Source of the DNA: Vibrio rhizosphaerae | Lineage (GTDB): Bacteria > Pseudomonadota > Gammaproteobacteria > Enterobacterales > Vibrionaceae | Assembly: GCF_024347095.1 (NCBI RefSeq) | Contig: NZ_AP024903.1 | Coordinates: forward strand, 868,001 to 932,000 | Direction of reading: 5' to 3' | Length of the DNA stretch: 64,000 nucleotides | Shown here: positions 9,967 through 22,100 of the stretch, in pieces | How positions within the stretch are numbered: position 1 is the first letter of the stretch | Layout of the letters: each line of letters opens with the position of its first letter | Translations under genes and position numbers: made by a program | Notes under the pieces: model-generated | What the model was told of the DNA's origin: nothing | Database searches by the model: none | Seen by the model: the letters and a program-made list of their open reading frames with translations, nothing else

Positions 9967-12900
9967 CGGCAAACAATAAAGATGTGCTGCTGCAATCGAT
10001 TAAAACGATTAAAGCGCTCAAAAATCGACTTGCACAATATGAAAAAAATCACCAAACAGATATTGCAATCATTGGTATTGGCTGCCGATTTCCCGGAGGG
10101 GTCCGTGATCTCTCGTCATTCTGGAATCTGTTAGATGCCGGTAAAAGTGGTGTCATTGAAGTTGGCAACGACCGATGGAGTAATCAGCAGTTTGTTGATT
10201 CGGATTATGATGCGGTCGGTAAATTAGTCTCTCCCTATGCCGGGTTACTGGAACGCATTTATGACTTTGATGCTGAATTCTTTGGTTTGTCAGCGGTTGA
10301 GGCAGAAAACCTTGACCCGCAGCAACGGCTGTTGCTGGTTCAAAGCTGGGAAGCATTAGAAGATGCCGGTTATGATATACATGCATTGCGGGGGAGTGAT
10401 ACGGGAGTTTTTGTCGGTATTGGTAGCCAAGATTATGGCATGGCACTATCGGCTGATGTTCAACATGCGAATGCTTATATTGCATCGGGCAATTCGCCAA
10501 GTATGGCTGCCGGACGTTTATCATATTTCTATGACTTTACTGGGCCAACGATGTCAATCGATACGGCTTGCTCTTCTTCTCTTGTTGCTGTGAATGAAGC
10601 TTGTCGGCGCTTACAGGATCATCATTGTCAATTGGCGCTGGCTGCGGGCGTGAATGCTGTTCTGACCCCACATTCCGGGGTGAATTTTTCACGGGCACGA
10701 ATGTTGACTTCAGAACGCGATTGCCATGTATTTGATGCGCGTGCAAAGGGTTATGTTCGAGGTGAAGGCTGCGGTGTTGTCGTACTCAAACGATTGTCAG
10801 ATGCTTTACAAGATGGAGATCGTATCCATGCGGTGATCAAAAGTGTCGCGATCAACCATGATGGTCATAGTAGTGGATTGACTGTTCCGAATGGTTCGGC
10901 TCAGGAAGCGGTGATTCAATCAGCACTTGCTCAGGCCAATCTCAGAGCAGAGGACATCCAATATGTTGAAGCTCACGGCACAGGAACCAGTTTGGGTGAC
11001 CCGATAGAGGCACGTGCATTGGCATCCGTTTTTTCTTTAGGACATGACGCGCAGTTGCCAATTCATGTCGGGAGTGTCAAAGCTAACTTAGGGCATTTGG
11101 AAGCCGCCTCGGGCATTGCCAGTCTGATTAAAGCCGCTCTTATCGTCAGTCGTTCAGAAGCCCCCCCACAACGCGGATTCGAGCAAATTAACCCGAAGAT
11201 CGACTGGGATAGTGATGTTTTTCGTATTCCTCTGACAACCGAAAAACTGAGCTGCCCTGATGGGGCAAGCGTGAGTGCTGGTATTAGTAACTTTGGTTTT
11301 AGTGGAACCAATGTTCATGCCATTGTGTCTGCTGTATCGGTCAATAAAGAGGTACATGCGGACAAGACGGATACATCGATGACGGGGCCAGTGGTACTTG
11401 CCTTGAGTGCGAAAACATCTGGAGCGCTACATCGTCATGTCGAAGATATGATTCGCTACCTTGGGAGCCAGTCGACACAAACCTTACCCACTGTGAGTTA
11501 CACCTCGACTTGTCGACGGGCAGCTTTGTCTGAACGAATTGCTGTTTGTGGGGCTGACCCCGATGAGTTGATCAAAGCATTACAAGAAGCGATGCGAGGA
11601 AGAGTGTCTTCTATGCAACGCAATCCCATCGTGCTGGTTTTGTCAGGAGAGGATGATCCAGACCAATTACGTGAACTCATTTCAACAGAGAAGCATGAAG
11701 ACATCGTGACAGGCTCTTGGTCTCAGGAAACTGAGCATGTTCGATTGCATCGTGGTTTACTCGAGCAACTCGCACATTATGGTGTTTACCCTGATCAGAT
11801 TTTGGCGGAAGGCATTGAACCTGCGTATATTCATGCCTGGTTGACAGGGACAGAAGCGCCTACACAACAACCTTATTTGATACGGTCGTCAGCAGCACCT
11901 GATGTTTGGCTGATTGGGCCGAATGCGACTCTACAACTGGAGCAACCAGAAGATATGGCTGCGGCAATGTCGTCATCTCTTGTCTTAGGGCAAAGATGCC
12001 CTGATTTTCTGGACAAGGATAAGTGTGAGTTTCAGGTATTGGCGGGTCAGAAAACATTATCTCCTGCACTGGCTAAACTATTTTCCGCAGGTGTGGCGAT
12101 TCAGTGGTCATCTTGTTATTCCCAAAAGTATGCTGTGATTGACGATTTTCCGAAGCGTCAATTTGACTATAAAACATTCAAGTCCCCTCGGGTTGATTGC
12201 ATACTACACAAAAAAAATATGCTCAGGTCTGATATTCATCCAATGGTCACGCATAAACTCAGTCAACCGAATGAGATGTTGACCTATGAATTGGATGCAG
12301 AGACACCATGGCTCGATTTCATTGAACAGCATCGTGTTCAGGGGCATCGAATTTTACCTGCCTCATTATTAATCGAACTCATGCATCATTTAGCGGCAGA
12401 TGCGCTGGATGTTGCTCAGTTACAGTTGTCAGCAATCGAGTTTTTCCATCCCGTTGATCTTGATTTAGCTGATAGGTCATACCTTGCTCAGGTTCAACGA
12501 CACCCCTCTGATGGGGGAACACCACAAGTCGATATCGTTTTGTGGAGTCGTGGTTCGACAGTTCGAGATAAAGATTGGATTCGTCATGCAAGTGCAAAAT
12601 GTACCCCTCGAACAGAATCAGTTGTGTCCATAATTGACCTAGAGTCCTTCCACGTTGCTGATGAGTATCGCTGGGATATTCTAGATGTTGATCAATTGTA
12701 TGCGCAGCATCATGAAGCCGGGGTGATATTAGGGGAACAATTCCGGGGCGTAAAACAGTTGAAGTCAAATACCAATGTGCTGGAAGGTCAAGTTGTCCTT
12801 GAAAAAGCAGATCTGGCCGAATCGACGACATTATTTACCCTGTTACTTGATAGTTGTTTCCAGATTAGCGGTGGCCAGCCAGAAACGAACTCTGACGTTC

Positions 12901-15900
12901 ATTTGCTTGCGTCTCTGGGAAATGCAGTATTTGAAACGGATTTACCATCGAGCTTAATTGTGCGGATGTTATCGAAACCAAGTAATGATGGGCGTTGTTT
13001 TGATGTATTGATTACCCAGCAAAATGGGCAAGTTGTGGGGGCTTTTTCTGATGTCTTCTTTAAACGATTGCCGAAAGCTTCAACGCATTCAACAGCAGTT
13101 CAGTCAACCTCTGAATGGTTGTCTCCTGCTCAATGTTTTTATTCTCAGACCTGGCAACGATCATCTTGGAAAACAGAGGGGGGGGCTGAACCCACTAGCT
13201 TTTTATCTCCTTCTGCTTTATTTCAGAATGTTGAAACAGCTGATTTTTGGGCAGAGCGATTTGGATTGGAAACTTATAATGCTTATCGGCAAGGTGTTGA
13301 GCAGTTCTGTTTAAAAGCTGTTGTCAAAACATTCCGAGAATTGGGATATGTTGACAACATTTCTCTTCCGAAAGCATTGGCCCAATGCCGGATTCATGAG
13401 TCTCAGCAGAAACTGTTTTCTCACCTTTGGCACTTGTTGAAAAAGACAGGCCAAGAGGCCTCGGTTGCTGATGAGCTAGCCCATATAGATTGGACACAAC
13501 TTTCCGTATCTTATCCCGAGTACGACTCGGAAACCATATTCATGCAACACTGTGTCTCTGCTTTAAGAGGTGTACTGCTGGGTGAACAAGACCCATTGGA
13601 TATCCTATTCCGGGATACATCAATGGTTGGTAGTGATGCTGTTTATTTGAATTCCCCCATTTCTAGGGCGCTCAATGCGCAGCTTGGGCAGATGGTAGCG
13701 GCCTTGAGTGCAAAGCGTCCGTTAAGGATTTTAGAAATTGGAGCAGGAACTGGAGGAACAACGAAAAGTGTACTTGAGGCTTTGCATGACCTCCCTGTTG
13801 AGACTTACTGCTTTACGGATATCTCATCATTATTTCTTAAAAGGGCGGAGGAGATATTCCAGAACCATTCCTTCATGGAATTCCAAATTTTAGATATCGA
13901 ACAACCGATTGCCGAGCAATTATTTGAAGCTGGGACTTATGATCTCATCATTGCAGCAAATGTCCTGCATGCAACACGCTCTATCTCTCAGACACTGGGA
14001 CACGTTCGAGAGTTGCTCGCCCCTGATGGATACTTGTTGTTACGGGAATGTATTTCACAACAGTTGGCTGCCGATTTGAGTTTTGGGATGACAGAAGGTT
14101 GGTGGCGTTTTGAAGACACGATGCTACGCCCTGATTATGCGGTGATGAGTGCTGAACAATGGGAGCAGCAACTTTTAGAACACGATTTTTCTTACGCTCA
14201 GTCTATCCTGCCTCATCCAATGAGCGCTGAAGCGCTCATTGTGGCTCAAGCTGAAAATTGTTCCGAACAGGAACAATGGCTTTTAATTCAAGATGGTCAG
14301 GCGCAAATCTGGGTCGAAGAGCTTAAGCAACAAGGCGCTTTGTGTGAATGTCTTTCTTGGAAAGATATCATGAGTGGTGTCAAGTTACCCGCACAATACT
14401 CGCCAGATTACCTTGTTTGTTTTCCTCCGGATACTGAAGACAGTCCAGACATCGTTGAAGCGAGTATACAGTGTGCTGAATCAACGATGTCACTGTGCCG
14501 TCATTTATTTGAAGACAAACGTTTTTATCAAACCCGTGTCTGGGGGGTGACGACACAAGCCGAAAAAGTGTTGCCGTCGGATCCACTCACAGGACTTGGC
14601 CAATCGACCATGACGGGAGTGATGAAAAGTGCAGCATTAGAATACCCAGGTCGGATTGGCGGTGTGATTGATTGTGAAAAACTGTGCGGTGATCAAGACA
14701 GAGTATCGATGATTCAACAAATGTTGTCCCATATTCGGCAGCCAGGACATTTACGCTATATCGCGATCAGAGCTAATCAACCCTATCAGCCATTATTGTT
14801 GCCTGACATAGCCAAAGAAGAAGGGGCTATGTCTAATTCGATAGTTCAAAGCCTCTGTGCTGGAGGTGCTGTGCTCATCACGGGTGGTTTTGGTGGCATT
14901 GGAACTGCGTTGACGAATGCTTTAGGGGCATTTATGAAGTCAAATGGAAATTATCCTACAGGACAAAATACAAAAGGTACTTTGGTCTTGGTTAGCCGTC
15001 ATATCGAAGGCAGCTCTCAACAAACTCAGGTACATGCTTTGGAAAACATGGGTTTTAGAGTGCTAGCGATTGAAGCGGATTTGAGTATTCCCGCTCAAGT
15101 CGATGATGTCTTCGAACAGATAGAAGCCCAATCTCTCCATCTTGAACATTTAATTCATACCGCGGGTATCGGTGGTGATCAGATGATTCGTGAAAGTCAG
15201 TCGGGTGATTTAAGAGAGGTGGTGTTATCCAAGCTAGCAAGCACTTGGTATCTGCATCAACGCGCACCAAGGGATCTTAAAACATTCTTAGTTCTCTCTT
15301 CGATGGTTGGGCTATGGGGGGCTAAAGGGAAAGCACACTACGTGTTTGCGAATCATTTTGCTGATCGTGTAATACAGCTTCGTCGTTCGCTAGGGCTTGC
15401 TGGCTCTGTTGTCCAGTTGGGACCTGTGGATGCCGGAATGTTAAATCTTGCGGGTAAGGAAGCGGCACTGCGGGTTGGTGTTCGAAGTTTCAAAGTGCAG
15501 GACATCGCAAAGATGCTCATTGGTGAATTGCGAGCTGCTGAGTGTGCGATTTTAGACATTGATTGGCGCATCTTTAAACCTTTCTATCGAGGAAGTTGGT
15601 TGCAGTCCTATTTTGAGAAACTTGGTTTGAGAAGTTATCGCAGTGATGCCTCTGTTATGACTCATGCTGATGAATATTCATTCTCAAATCGTTTTATGGC
15701 ACAACCAGTCGCGAAGCGTCGAAAATTTGTTGAGGCAGAATTGTTCAGTATTTTGCGAGATGTGTTGGGATTAAGCGGTGACATCAAAAGTTATCTGGAA
15801 ACAGGGTTTCATGAACTCGGGATGGATTCGTTATTAACGATGTCTTTTGCAGAAAAGGTTGCAGGCATGTCTGGAAAAGAAGTGTCGTCTATTGATGTTT

Positions 15901-16112
15901 TGGACAATGCAAATCTTCAACGCTTGAGTCAGTGGTTATTTGACCAATTCAAACATCAACTAGAGAAGACCGATGTGACACAGAAAAATGGACAGCATAT
16001 TTCTTCTGTGTTCAACGCGTCTCAACCGCAGGACTCCGTTACATCTGGAGTCACTTTGGAACAGATAGAGCATGAATTAAAAGCCATGCAAGAAACATTG
16101 GAGGATATCTGA
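9963..16112 (+). CDS. Modular polyketide synthase: KS-(AT relic)-DH-cMT-KR-ACP
   Basis: Starts at GTG with a strong GGAGGAA site and overlaps the previous gene by 4 bases. An N-terminal coiled-coil docking segment (residues 1-30) precedes a KS (35-460; Cys203, His338, His378). Residues 465-745 are an AT relic with AEGIEPA where an active AT has GHSIGEY. Residues 760-1045 are a dehydratase with intact HxxxGxxxxP (His790) and DxxxQ (Asp963). Residues 1080-1430 are a C-methyltransferase with the SAM-binding motif LEIGAGTGG (about 1257-1266) and ANVLHAT. Residues 1430-1890 are a KR (TGGFGGIG, Tyr1793). Residues 1915-1990 are an ACP (Ser1956, GMDS). A short docking helix ends the protein. The domain set predicts an alpha-methyl, alpha,beta-unsaturated extension. 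The methyl comes from SAM, so a methylmalonyl-specific AT is not needed. The stop codon overlaps the next start as TGATG. Confidence 0.94.
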   Translation: MTANNKDVLLQSIKTIKALKNRLAQYEKNHQTDIAIIGIGCRFPGGVRDLSSFWNLLDAGKSGVIEVGNDRWSNQQFVDSDYDAVGKLVSPYAGLLERIYDFDAEFFGLSAVEAENLDPQQRLLLVQSWEALEDAGYDIHALRGSDTGVFVGIGSQDYGMALSADVQHANAYIASGNSPSMAAGRLSYFYDFTGPTMSIDTACSSSLVAVNEACRRLQDHHCQLALAAGVNAVLTPHSGVNFSRARMLTSERDCHVFDARAKGYVRGEGCGVVVLKRLSDALQDGDRIHAVIKSVAINHDGHSSGLTVPNGSAQEAVIQSALAQANLRAEDIQYVEAHGTGTSLGDPIEARALASVFSLGHDAQLPIHVGSVKANLGHLEAASGIASLIKAALIVSRSEAPPQRGFEQINPKIDWDSDVFRIPLTTEKLSCPDGASVSAGISNFGFSGTNVHAIVSAVSVNKEVHADKTDTSMTGPVVLALSAKTSGALHRHVEDMIRYLGSQSTQTLPTVSYTSTCRRAALSERIAVCGADPDELIKALQEAMRGRVSSMQRNPIVLVLSGEDDPDQLRELISTEKHEDIVTGSWSQETEHVRLHRGLLEQLAHYGVYPDQILAEGIEPAYIHAWLTGTEAPTQQPYLIRSSAAPDVWLIGPNATLQLEQPEDMAAAMSSSLVLGQRCPDFLDKDKCEFQVLAGQKTLSPALAKLFSAGVAIQWSSCYSQKYAVIDDFPKRQFDYKTFKSPRVDCILHKKNMLRSDIHPMVTHKLSQPNEMLTYELDAETPWLDFIEQHRVQGHRILPASLLIELMHHLAADALDVAQLQLSAIEFFHPVDLDLADRSYLAQVQRHPSDGGTPQVDIVLWSRGSTVRDKDWIRHASAKCTPRTESVVSIIDLESFHVADEYRWDILDVDQLYAQHHEAGVILGEQFRGVKQLKSNTNVLEGQVVLEKADLAESTTLFTLLLDSCFQISGGQPETNSDVHLLASLGNAVFETDLPSSLIVRMLSKPSNDGRCFDVLITQQNGQVVGAFSDVFFKRLPKASTHSTAVQSTSEWLSPAQCFYSQTWQRSSWKTEGGAEPTSFLSPSALFQNVETADFWAERFGLETYNAYRQGVEQFCLKAVVKTFRELGYVDNISLPKALAQCRIHESQQKLFSHLWHLLKKTGQEASVADELAHIDWTQLSVSYPEYDSETIFMQHCVSALRGVLLGEQDPLDILFRDTSMVGSDAVYLNSPISRALNAQLGQMVAALSAKRPLRILEIGAGTGGTTKSVLEALHDLPVETYCFTDISSLFLKRAEEIFQNHSFMEFQILDIEQPIAEQLFEAGTYDLIIAANVLHATRSISQTLGHVRELLAPDGYLLLRECISQQLAADLSFGMTEGWWRFEDTMLRPDYAVMSAEQWEQQLLEHDFSYAQSILPHPMSAEALIVAQAENCSEQEQWLLIQDGQAQIWVEELKQQGALCECLSWKDIMSGVKLPAQYSPDYLVCFPPDTEDSPDIVEASIQCAESTMSLCRHLFEDKRFYQTRVWGVTTQAEKVLPSDPLTGLGQSTMTGVMKSAALEYPGRIGGVIDCEKLCGDQDRVSMIQQMLSHIRQPGHLRYIAIRANQPYQPLLLPDIAKEEGAMSNSIVQSLCAGGAVLITGGFGGIGTALTNALGAFMKSNGNYPTGQNTKGTLVLVSRHIEGSSQQTQVHALENMGFRVLAIEADLSIPAQVDDVFEQIEAQSLHLEHLIHTAGIGGDQMIRESQSGDLREVVLSKLASTWYLHQRAPRDLKTFLVLSSMVGLWGAKGKAHYVFANHFADRVIQLRRSLGLAGSVVQLGPVDAGMLNLAGKEAALRVGVRSFKVQDIAKMLIGELRAAECAILDIDWRIFKPFYRGSWLQSYFEKLGLRSYRSDASVMTHADEYSFSNRFMAQPVAKRRKFVEAELFSILRDVLGLSGDIKSYLETGFHELGMDSLLTMSFAEKVAGMSGKEVSSIDVLDNANLQRLSQWLFDQFKHQLEKTDVTQKNGQHISSVFNASQPQDSVTSGVTLEQIEHELKAMQETLEDI

Positions 16113-19100
16113 TGGACCAGACGCATGAATTACTCTTAGCCAGACAGAATGCATTGATAAAACAGAGTCGTGAGAAGATCCGTGCTTTGTCAGCACAGAT
16201 TAATCAACCGATTGCGATTGTAGGGATGGGGTGTCGTGTTCCCAGTGCAGATAATGTTGAAGCATTATGGGAATTGCTTCAACAAGGTGACGAGGCTATA
16301 TCGGAGGTGCCATTGACGCGTTGGGACATCGATGATTATTACGATCCGAACCCTGGGACACCAGAAAAAACCTATAGCCGTCGTGCTGGTTATCTGTCAG
16401 ATATTGAGCAATTTGACGCGAGATTTTTTGGTATTTCTCCGCGAGAAGCCCGTCAAATGGATCCACAACAGCGTTTATTAATGGAAGTCAGTTATCATGC
16501 ACTTGAGAATGCAATGATATCTGCTGAGCGTTTACGGAATGAAGCCGTCGGTGTTTTTGTTGGGATTAGCTCGAGTGAATACGGTGCAATGACCTTTTCA
16601 GGGGATCGTGATGCGAGCCCTGATGCCTACTCGATTACAGGTACATCGTTGAACTCAGCGGCAGGGCGGCTCGCTTACTACTACGGTTTTAATGGTCCGG
16701 CCTTAGCAATTGATACGGCGTGCTCTTCCTCTTTGGTTGCAATTTATCAGGCTTGTCGAAGTCTCGTGAATCAGGAATGCCATACAGCTTTGGCTGGCGG
16801 GGTGAATACTTTATTGAGTCCCGGACCAACGGTTGCATTAGCGCAAAATAAAGTACTGAGTGCCAGTGGTCATTGCAGTCCATTTAGTCATGATGCTGAT
16901 GGATTGGTGCGAGGTGAAGGATGTGGCGTGCTTGTGCTCAAGAGACTTGAAGATGCCGTGGCAGAGAAATGCCAAATACTAGCTGTCATTCGTTCTGGGC
17001 ATGTCAACCAAGATGGTGCCAGTAGTGGCTTAACGGTTCCGAATGGTTATGCACAACAATCTTTAATCAAGACGGCATTGAAGGTTGCCCAAGTGGACCC
17101 GGCGGCAATTCAGTATGTTGAAACACATGGTACTGGGACAGAGCTAGGGGATCCGATTGAAGCGAAGGCACTACGACAGGCACTGTGTCAAGAGCAGGTA
17201 AGACAATCGCCACTTTTGATTGGCTCAATTAAAGCGAATATCGGTCACCTTGAGGCCGCGAGTGGGGTCGCTGGGGTGATAAAAGTCGTATTGGCCTTGA
17301 AACATCACATGTTGCCAAAACAAATCAATGTGGCACAAAAATCCACATTGATTTATTGGGGGGATGATTTAGATATTGTCAACAATTCGACCCCATTGAC
17401 CTATGACCCTGAGCACCCGTTTTATGCGGGAGTGAGCAGTTTTGGTTTTAGTGGCACCAATGCCCACCTTATTCTTCAGGACCCGGTCAGTGCTGTTGTT
17501 GATGTGGAGGCTCCGCAAACAATCTCTCCTGTTCTTGAAAAGTCGACCTCAGAATCTCATGCTTTTCTTGGTATTTCGGCTAAAGATCCACAAGCCTTAA
17601 AATTATTGCTGCAAGACTACAGTGAGTATTTTGCCTCAGAAAGAGACTGGCAAGGGGCTTGTGCTGCTGTTAACGCAGGGCGCAGTCAATATCCGTATCG
17701 TGCCGGTTTTGTTGCGACAGATCGTCAAACGCTGGTATCTCAACTGAAAGCTGCCAGCCATAATGAGGATGTAAGGGAACCCTCACTGCCACCGCTTGTT
17801 ACATGGCTTTTTACGGGGCAGGGCTCGCAGTATGTTCAGATGGGAAAGGTTCTGTTTGAAACCCAGCCGGATTTTCGACGGTGGTTAGAACACGCTGACG
17901 CGGCTATTCAACCTCACCTTGGTCGTTCAATTCTATCTGTAATCTGGCATGAAGCTGCTCAACTCAATGACACTCAGTATACTCAGCCGGCCATATTCTG
18001 TTTGCAGTATGCTCTTGCTCAATTTTTGTCGACACGTGTTGGGATGCCCCAATATGTGTTGGGACACAGTATCGGCGAATATGCCGCAGCGGTTGTCGCT
18101 GGTATCTTCGATTTGGATGATGCTGCTCGGATGATCGTTGCTAGAGGACGATTAATGGTTGAACGTTGTTCCCCCGGGGGAATGATGGTCGTTTTTGCGG
18201 ATCGCCAACAAGTAGAGGAATTGTTAACGCATAGCCGTCAAGATGTGAGTTTAGCCGTTGTAAATGGTCCCAAAAACCACGTGCTATCTGGTTCAGGGGA
18301 GGCCATTCAGCATTTGGCTCAGATTGCTGGGAAACGCGACATTCGGTGTGTTTCATTGCCGGTTTCTCATGCTTTTCATTCATCGATGATGACCCCTATG
18401 TTGCGTGAATTCGAAGCCGTTGTGCAACAGACTAATTTTAATCGTCCGCAGATTAGCTTTATTTCTACTGCGTTGGGACGTTCCGTCGATGAAGAATTAT
18501 TAGATTCATCCTATTGGGTCTCTCAGGTCAGCGGGGCTGTTCTGTTTGAACAGGCCATTGCGGCCCTGACGGCAGAACCGGATTGGCAGGATGCCTCTTC
18601 TCGTTTGTGTGTAGAGTTAGGGCCACATAGACAACTGATTGATATGGCAAGAATGTTACCTGATACGTCAGATGCTCAATGGTTGAATATGCTCCAAAGT
18701 GGGAATAACCATCATGTCTGCTATGAAACGATGCGTTCTCTATACCTTGCTGGCCTACCGTTTCAATGGCCAGAAATTTCCGCCTATAAGAGTTCACAGC
18801 CTTTGCCGCAGTATCCGTTTATTCGGCAACCATATTGGTTAGAGGGAGAACGACGCAGAAACGTTGCTTCAGCAAACTTAGACTACGATGTGGTATGGAA
18901 TCATGTGTTGTTCAGTCAGGCAGGAGACACATATTTAAAATCAGAGAATGAGCAGAATAATTTTTGTTTAGTATGCACGGAACAAGAGTGTCAATTGGCT
19001 GCAGCTTTATCGAATTCAATGGCTCAGATTGGGACAGAATGTCAAATTGTGGCACCGAAAGCTTTGATTCAAGACGGGAGTGCCCTTGATCATTGTCATT

Positions 19101-22100
19101 CAGTGATTTTATATATGCCAGACGGACAAGCTCCGCCTGAATCGCAAACATGTTTTGAAACATTGTCGTTGATTGTACAAATGACTCAAGACCGAGTGGC
19201 TCGTACTCCCAGGTTAGTCATTGTGGTTGATAGTGGCGAACAAGGTTATAGGCCATTGGCTTCTGGTCTTGCCGGACTTTGCCGCACCGTGCGTGAAGAA
19301 ACATCATTCGATCTGACGTTGATTGGTTTGGATGATCGCTTAGACGTGACACGCCGGGCTCAGATGTTAGCTGCCGAAATTCATACGCCTCGTTGTGGCG
19401 ATTGGGAGAGACGCCTTGTGGATGATCAGGTTCTGGTTCCCCGGTTGGTCTCTGCATCTCAAACCGATACGCATCAGCGATCCCGGGTGAATGTTCACCC
19501 AGAACGGAGCTATCTCGTGACCGGGGGAACGGGGACTTTAGGACGCTTATTTGCGGAGATGCTTCTCGAGCAAGGTGCGAAAGATCTAATCCTCTTGGTT
19601 CGCCAGACAGAGCATCATGTACTGAATGAATTAAGAACGAAATCGACGTCTTTGGGGGCTCGTCTTAGTGTCTATGGTGTTGATTTGACTGATGGTGATG
19701 CAATTCAGAACGTTTTTGAAGTGTTGAAGAATACTCATCTGCCTTTGGCCGGCATCATTCATGCTGCTGGGCAATTGTCGGATGCCGCTTTCAATCAATT
19801 GAATGCAGAATCGTTTGCGCGTGCATTTGATGTTAAGGCTGTCGGTGGGTGGTGGCTTGACCGACTGAGTGAAGATATGCCGCTGGACTTTTTTGTCATG
19901 ACATCCTCGATTGCATCGGTGTTGGGGGCGGTTGGACAAGCCAATTACGCATCCGCGAATGGTTATCTTGATGGTCTCGCATTACAACGATATGAGCAAG
20001 GTAAGCCTGTCATGAGCATCCGTCTGGGGGCCGTTGCTGACACTGGTATGACAGCACATGACGATGTGAAACGCCAGCTCCGTCGTATGGGGATCAAGCC
20101 GTTGCCTTTGTCTGTCATTCGACACCGGTGTGCAGCATGGTTGGGGGCGTCATCACCATTGTCGATGTTAGCAGAGATTGATTGGCCCAGAGTTCGAGCC
20201 CGGGAAGGGGAGACTGCACGCCCATTCTTGACGGAGATGTTGCCGCCCATAAATGGCGCAATAACCCAGTCAATGTCCTCATCTCTATCCGGAAATAAGG
20301 GGAAATGCCAACGCGAACAGATTGAAACTATCGTGATCGATACGATTGCTGCGATTCTCGGTATATCTGAGTCTGACCAGATCGGAAAAATGGACACGCT
20401 CAATGCGCTGGGTATGGACTCAGTCACTTTGGTTGAATTACGTGAACAATTGCAATTGCAACTTGGGGCGGAGATTCCGACAAGGTTCTTGTTTGACTTT
20501 CCACAAGTGGGCAAGCTTATTCGGCATTTACAGATTGAACTCCATGATCATGACAATCAACAGCGTGCGACAGAGGGGTATGATAGTACGTCTGAGACGC
20601 TGCCCGCAGAGTCTGATGAGCAAGCAAGTCGTCGGGATATTGCGATTGTTGGTATCGCTTGTCGTTTCCCTGGTAGTGTGAACTCCCCTGAAGCGTTTTG
20701 GTCAGCGTTGAAGGAAGGGAGAGATTTAGTCGGGGAGATTGATGCACTTCGTTGGGATGTTCGATCATTGATGCGTCAAGGGCAGCTAGTCACGGCACGT
20801 GCTGGTATTATCGATCACTTGGATGCTTTCGACTGTGGTTTGTTTGGTATTACGCCGCGTGAAGCGCAGTGTATGGATCCACAACAACGATTATTGTTGG
20901 AGGCCGGGTGGGAAGCCCTGGAGCGCGCGGGGTACGATTTTTCAGCCACCGATGTGCTGGGGGGGATATTCATTGGTCCTGGTCCTGATGATTATGCGAA
21001 GCGATTTCCGACGGATGCAGCGACCTTATCTCATCACCATAGCACAGGAAATGCATTAAGTGTTACTGCTGGGCGTTTAGCCTTCACTCTGGATTGGCAA
21101 GGGCCAACATTGGCGGTGGATACAGCATGTTCTTCATCACTAATGGCTGTACATCTCGCAACTCAGGCTTTACGTCAAGGTGAATGCAGTATTGCGCTTG
21201 CGGGGGGCGTGAATTTGCTGTTGTCACCAGAAACATCTGTTTTACTTTCTAAAGGGAGTATGTTAGCGCCTGATGGGCGTTGTAAAACATTTGATGCCAA
21301 GGCGAATGGATATGTCCGCAGTGAAGGGTGTGGTCTTGTTGTTCTTAAATGCTTAAAAGATGCCGTTGCTGATGGGGATGATGTCATCGCAGTGATTCGA
21401 GGATCTGCTTCCAATCAGGATGGTCACAGTCAAGGACTTACCGCACCCAATGGACAGTCGCAACAACGTGTTTTGCGTCGAGCTTTACGGGATGCTGCGG
21501 TTGACCCCACGCAGGTTGAACTGTTGGAAGCGCATGGGACGGGAACACCGTTGGGTGATCCCATTGAAATGTCAGCAGCGCAAGCTGTTTATGCAGAGAG
21601 GCTGTCTCGTCATTCCCCGTTATGGGTATCGTCTGTCAAAACAAATATGGGACATGCGGAAGCAGCGGCAGGCATTGCCGGACTTATAAAAACAGCGCTT
21701 TGTTTGTACCATCAGACGATTGTGCCCCATCTACATTTGGCGCAATTGAATCCAGAAATTCAGCTCGACGACACGGTTCGTATCCCAGACACAACACAGC
21801 CATGGCCACATGATGGTACTGAGCGTTATGCAGCCGTGAGTTCATTTGGTTTCAGTGGGACAAATGTCCACATGATATTGCAATCTGCACCTGAAAGAGC
21901 CTCTATATCTACAAAGAGGGATACACCAGATGGTTTACGAATCTCAGCCGCGACAAAAGTTGCACTCAACGACATGATGCATGCTTATCTTGATAGATTG
22001 GTTGTGCTACCTGCAAAACAATATGAAGATTTTTGCCAGCAGAGTTGGCGTCGTGCTGAGTTGGCGCATACAAGGATATTTGCAGCTGCGCCGCAGGGGG

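Noticed and set aside
13260..14240. Possible methylmalonyl use at branched positions
   Set aside because: C-methyltransferase domains explain the methyl branches in these modules, and the one AT has a malonyl-type HAFH motif.
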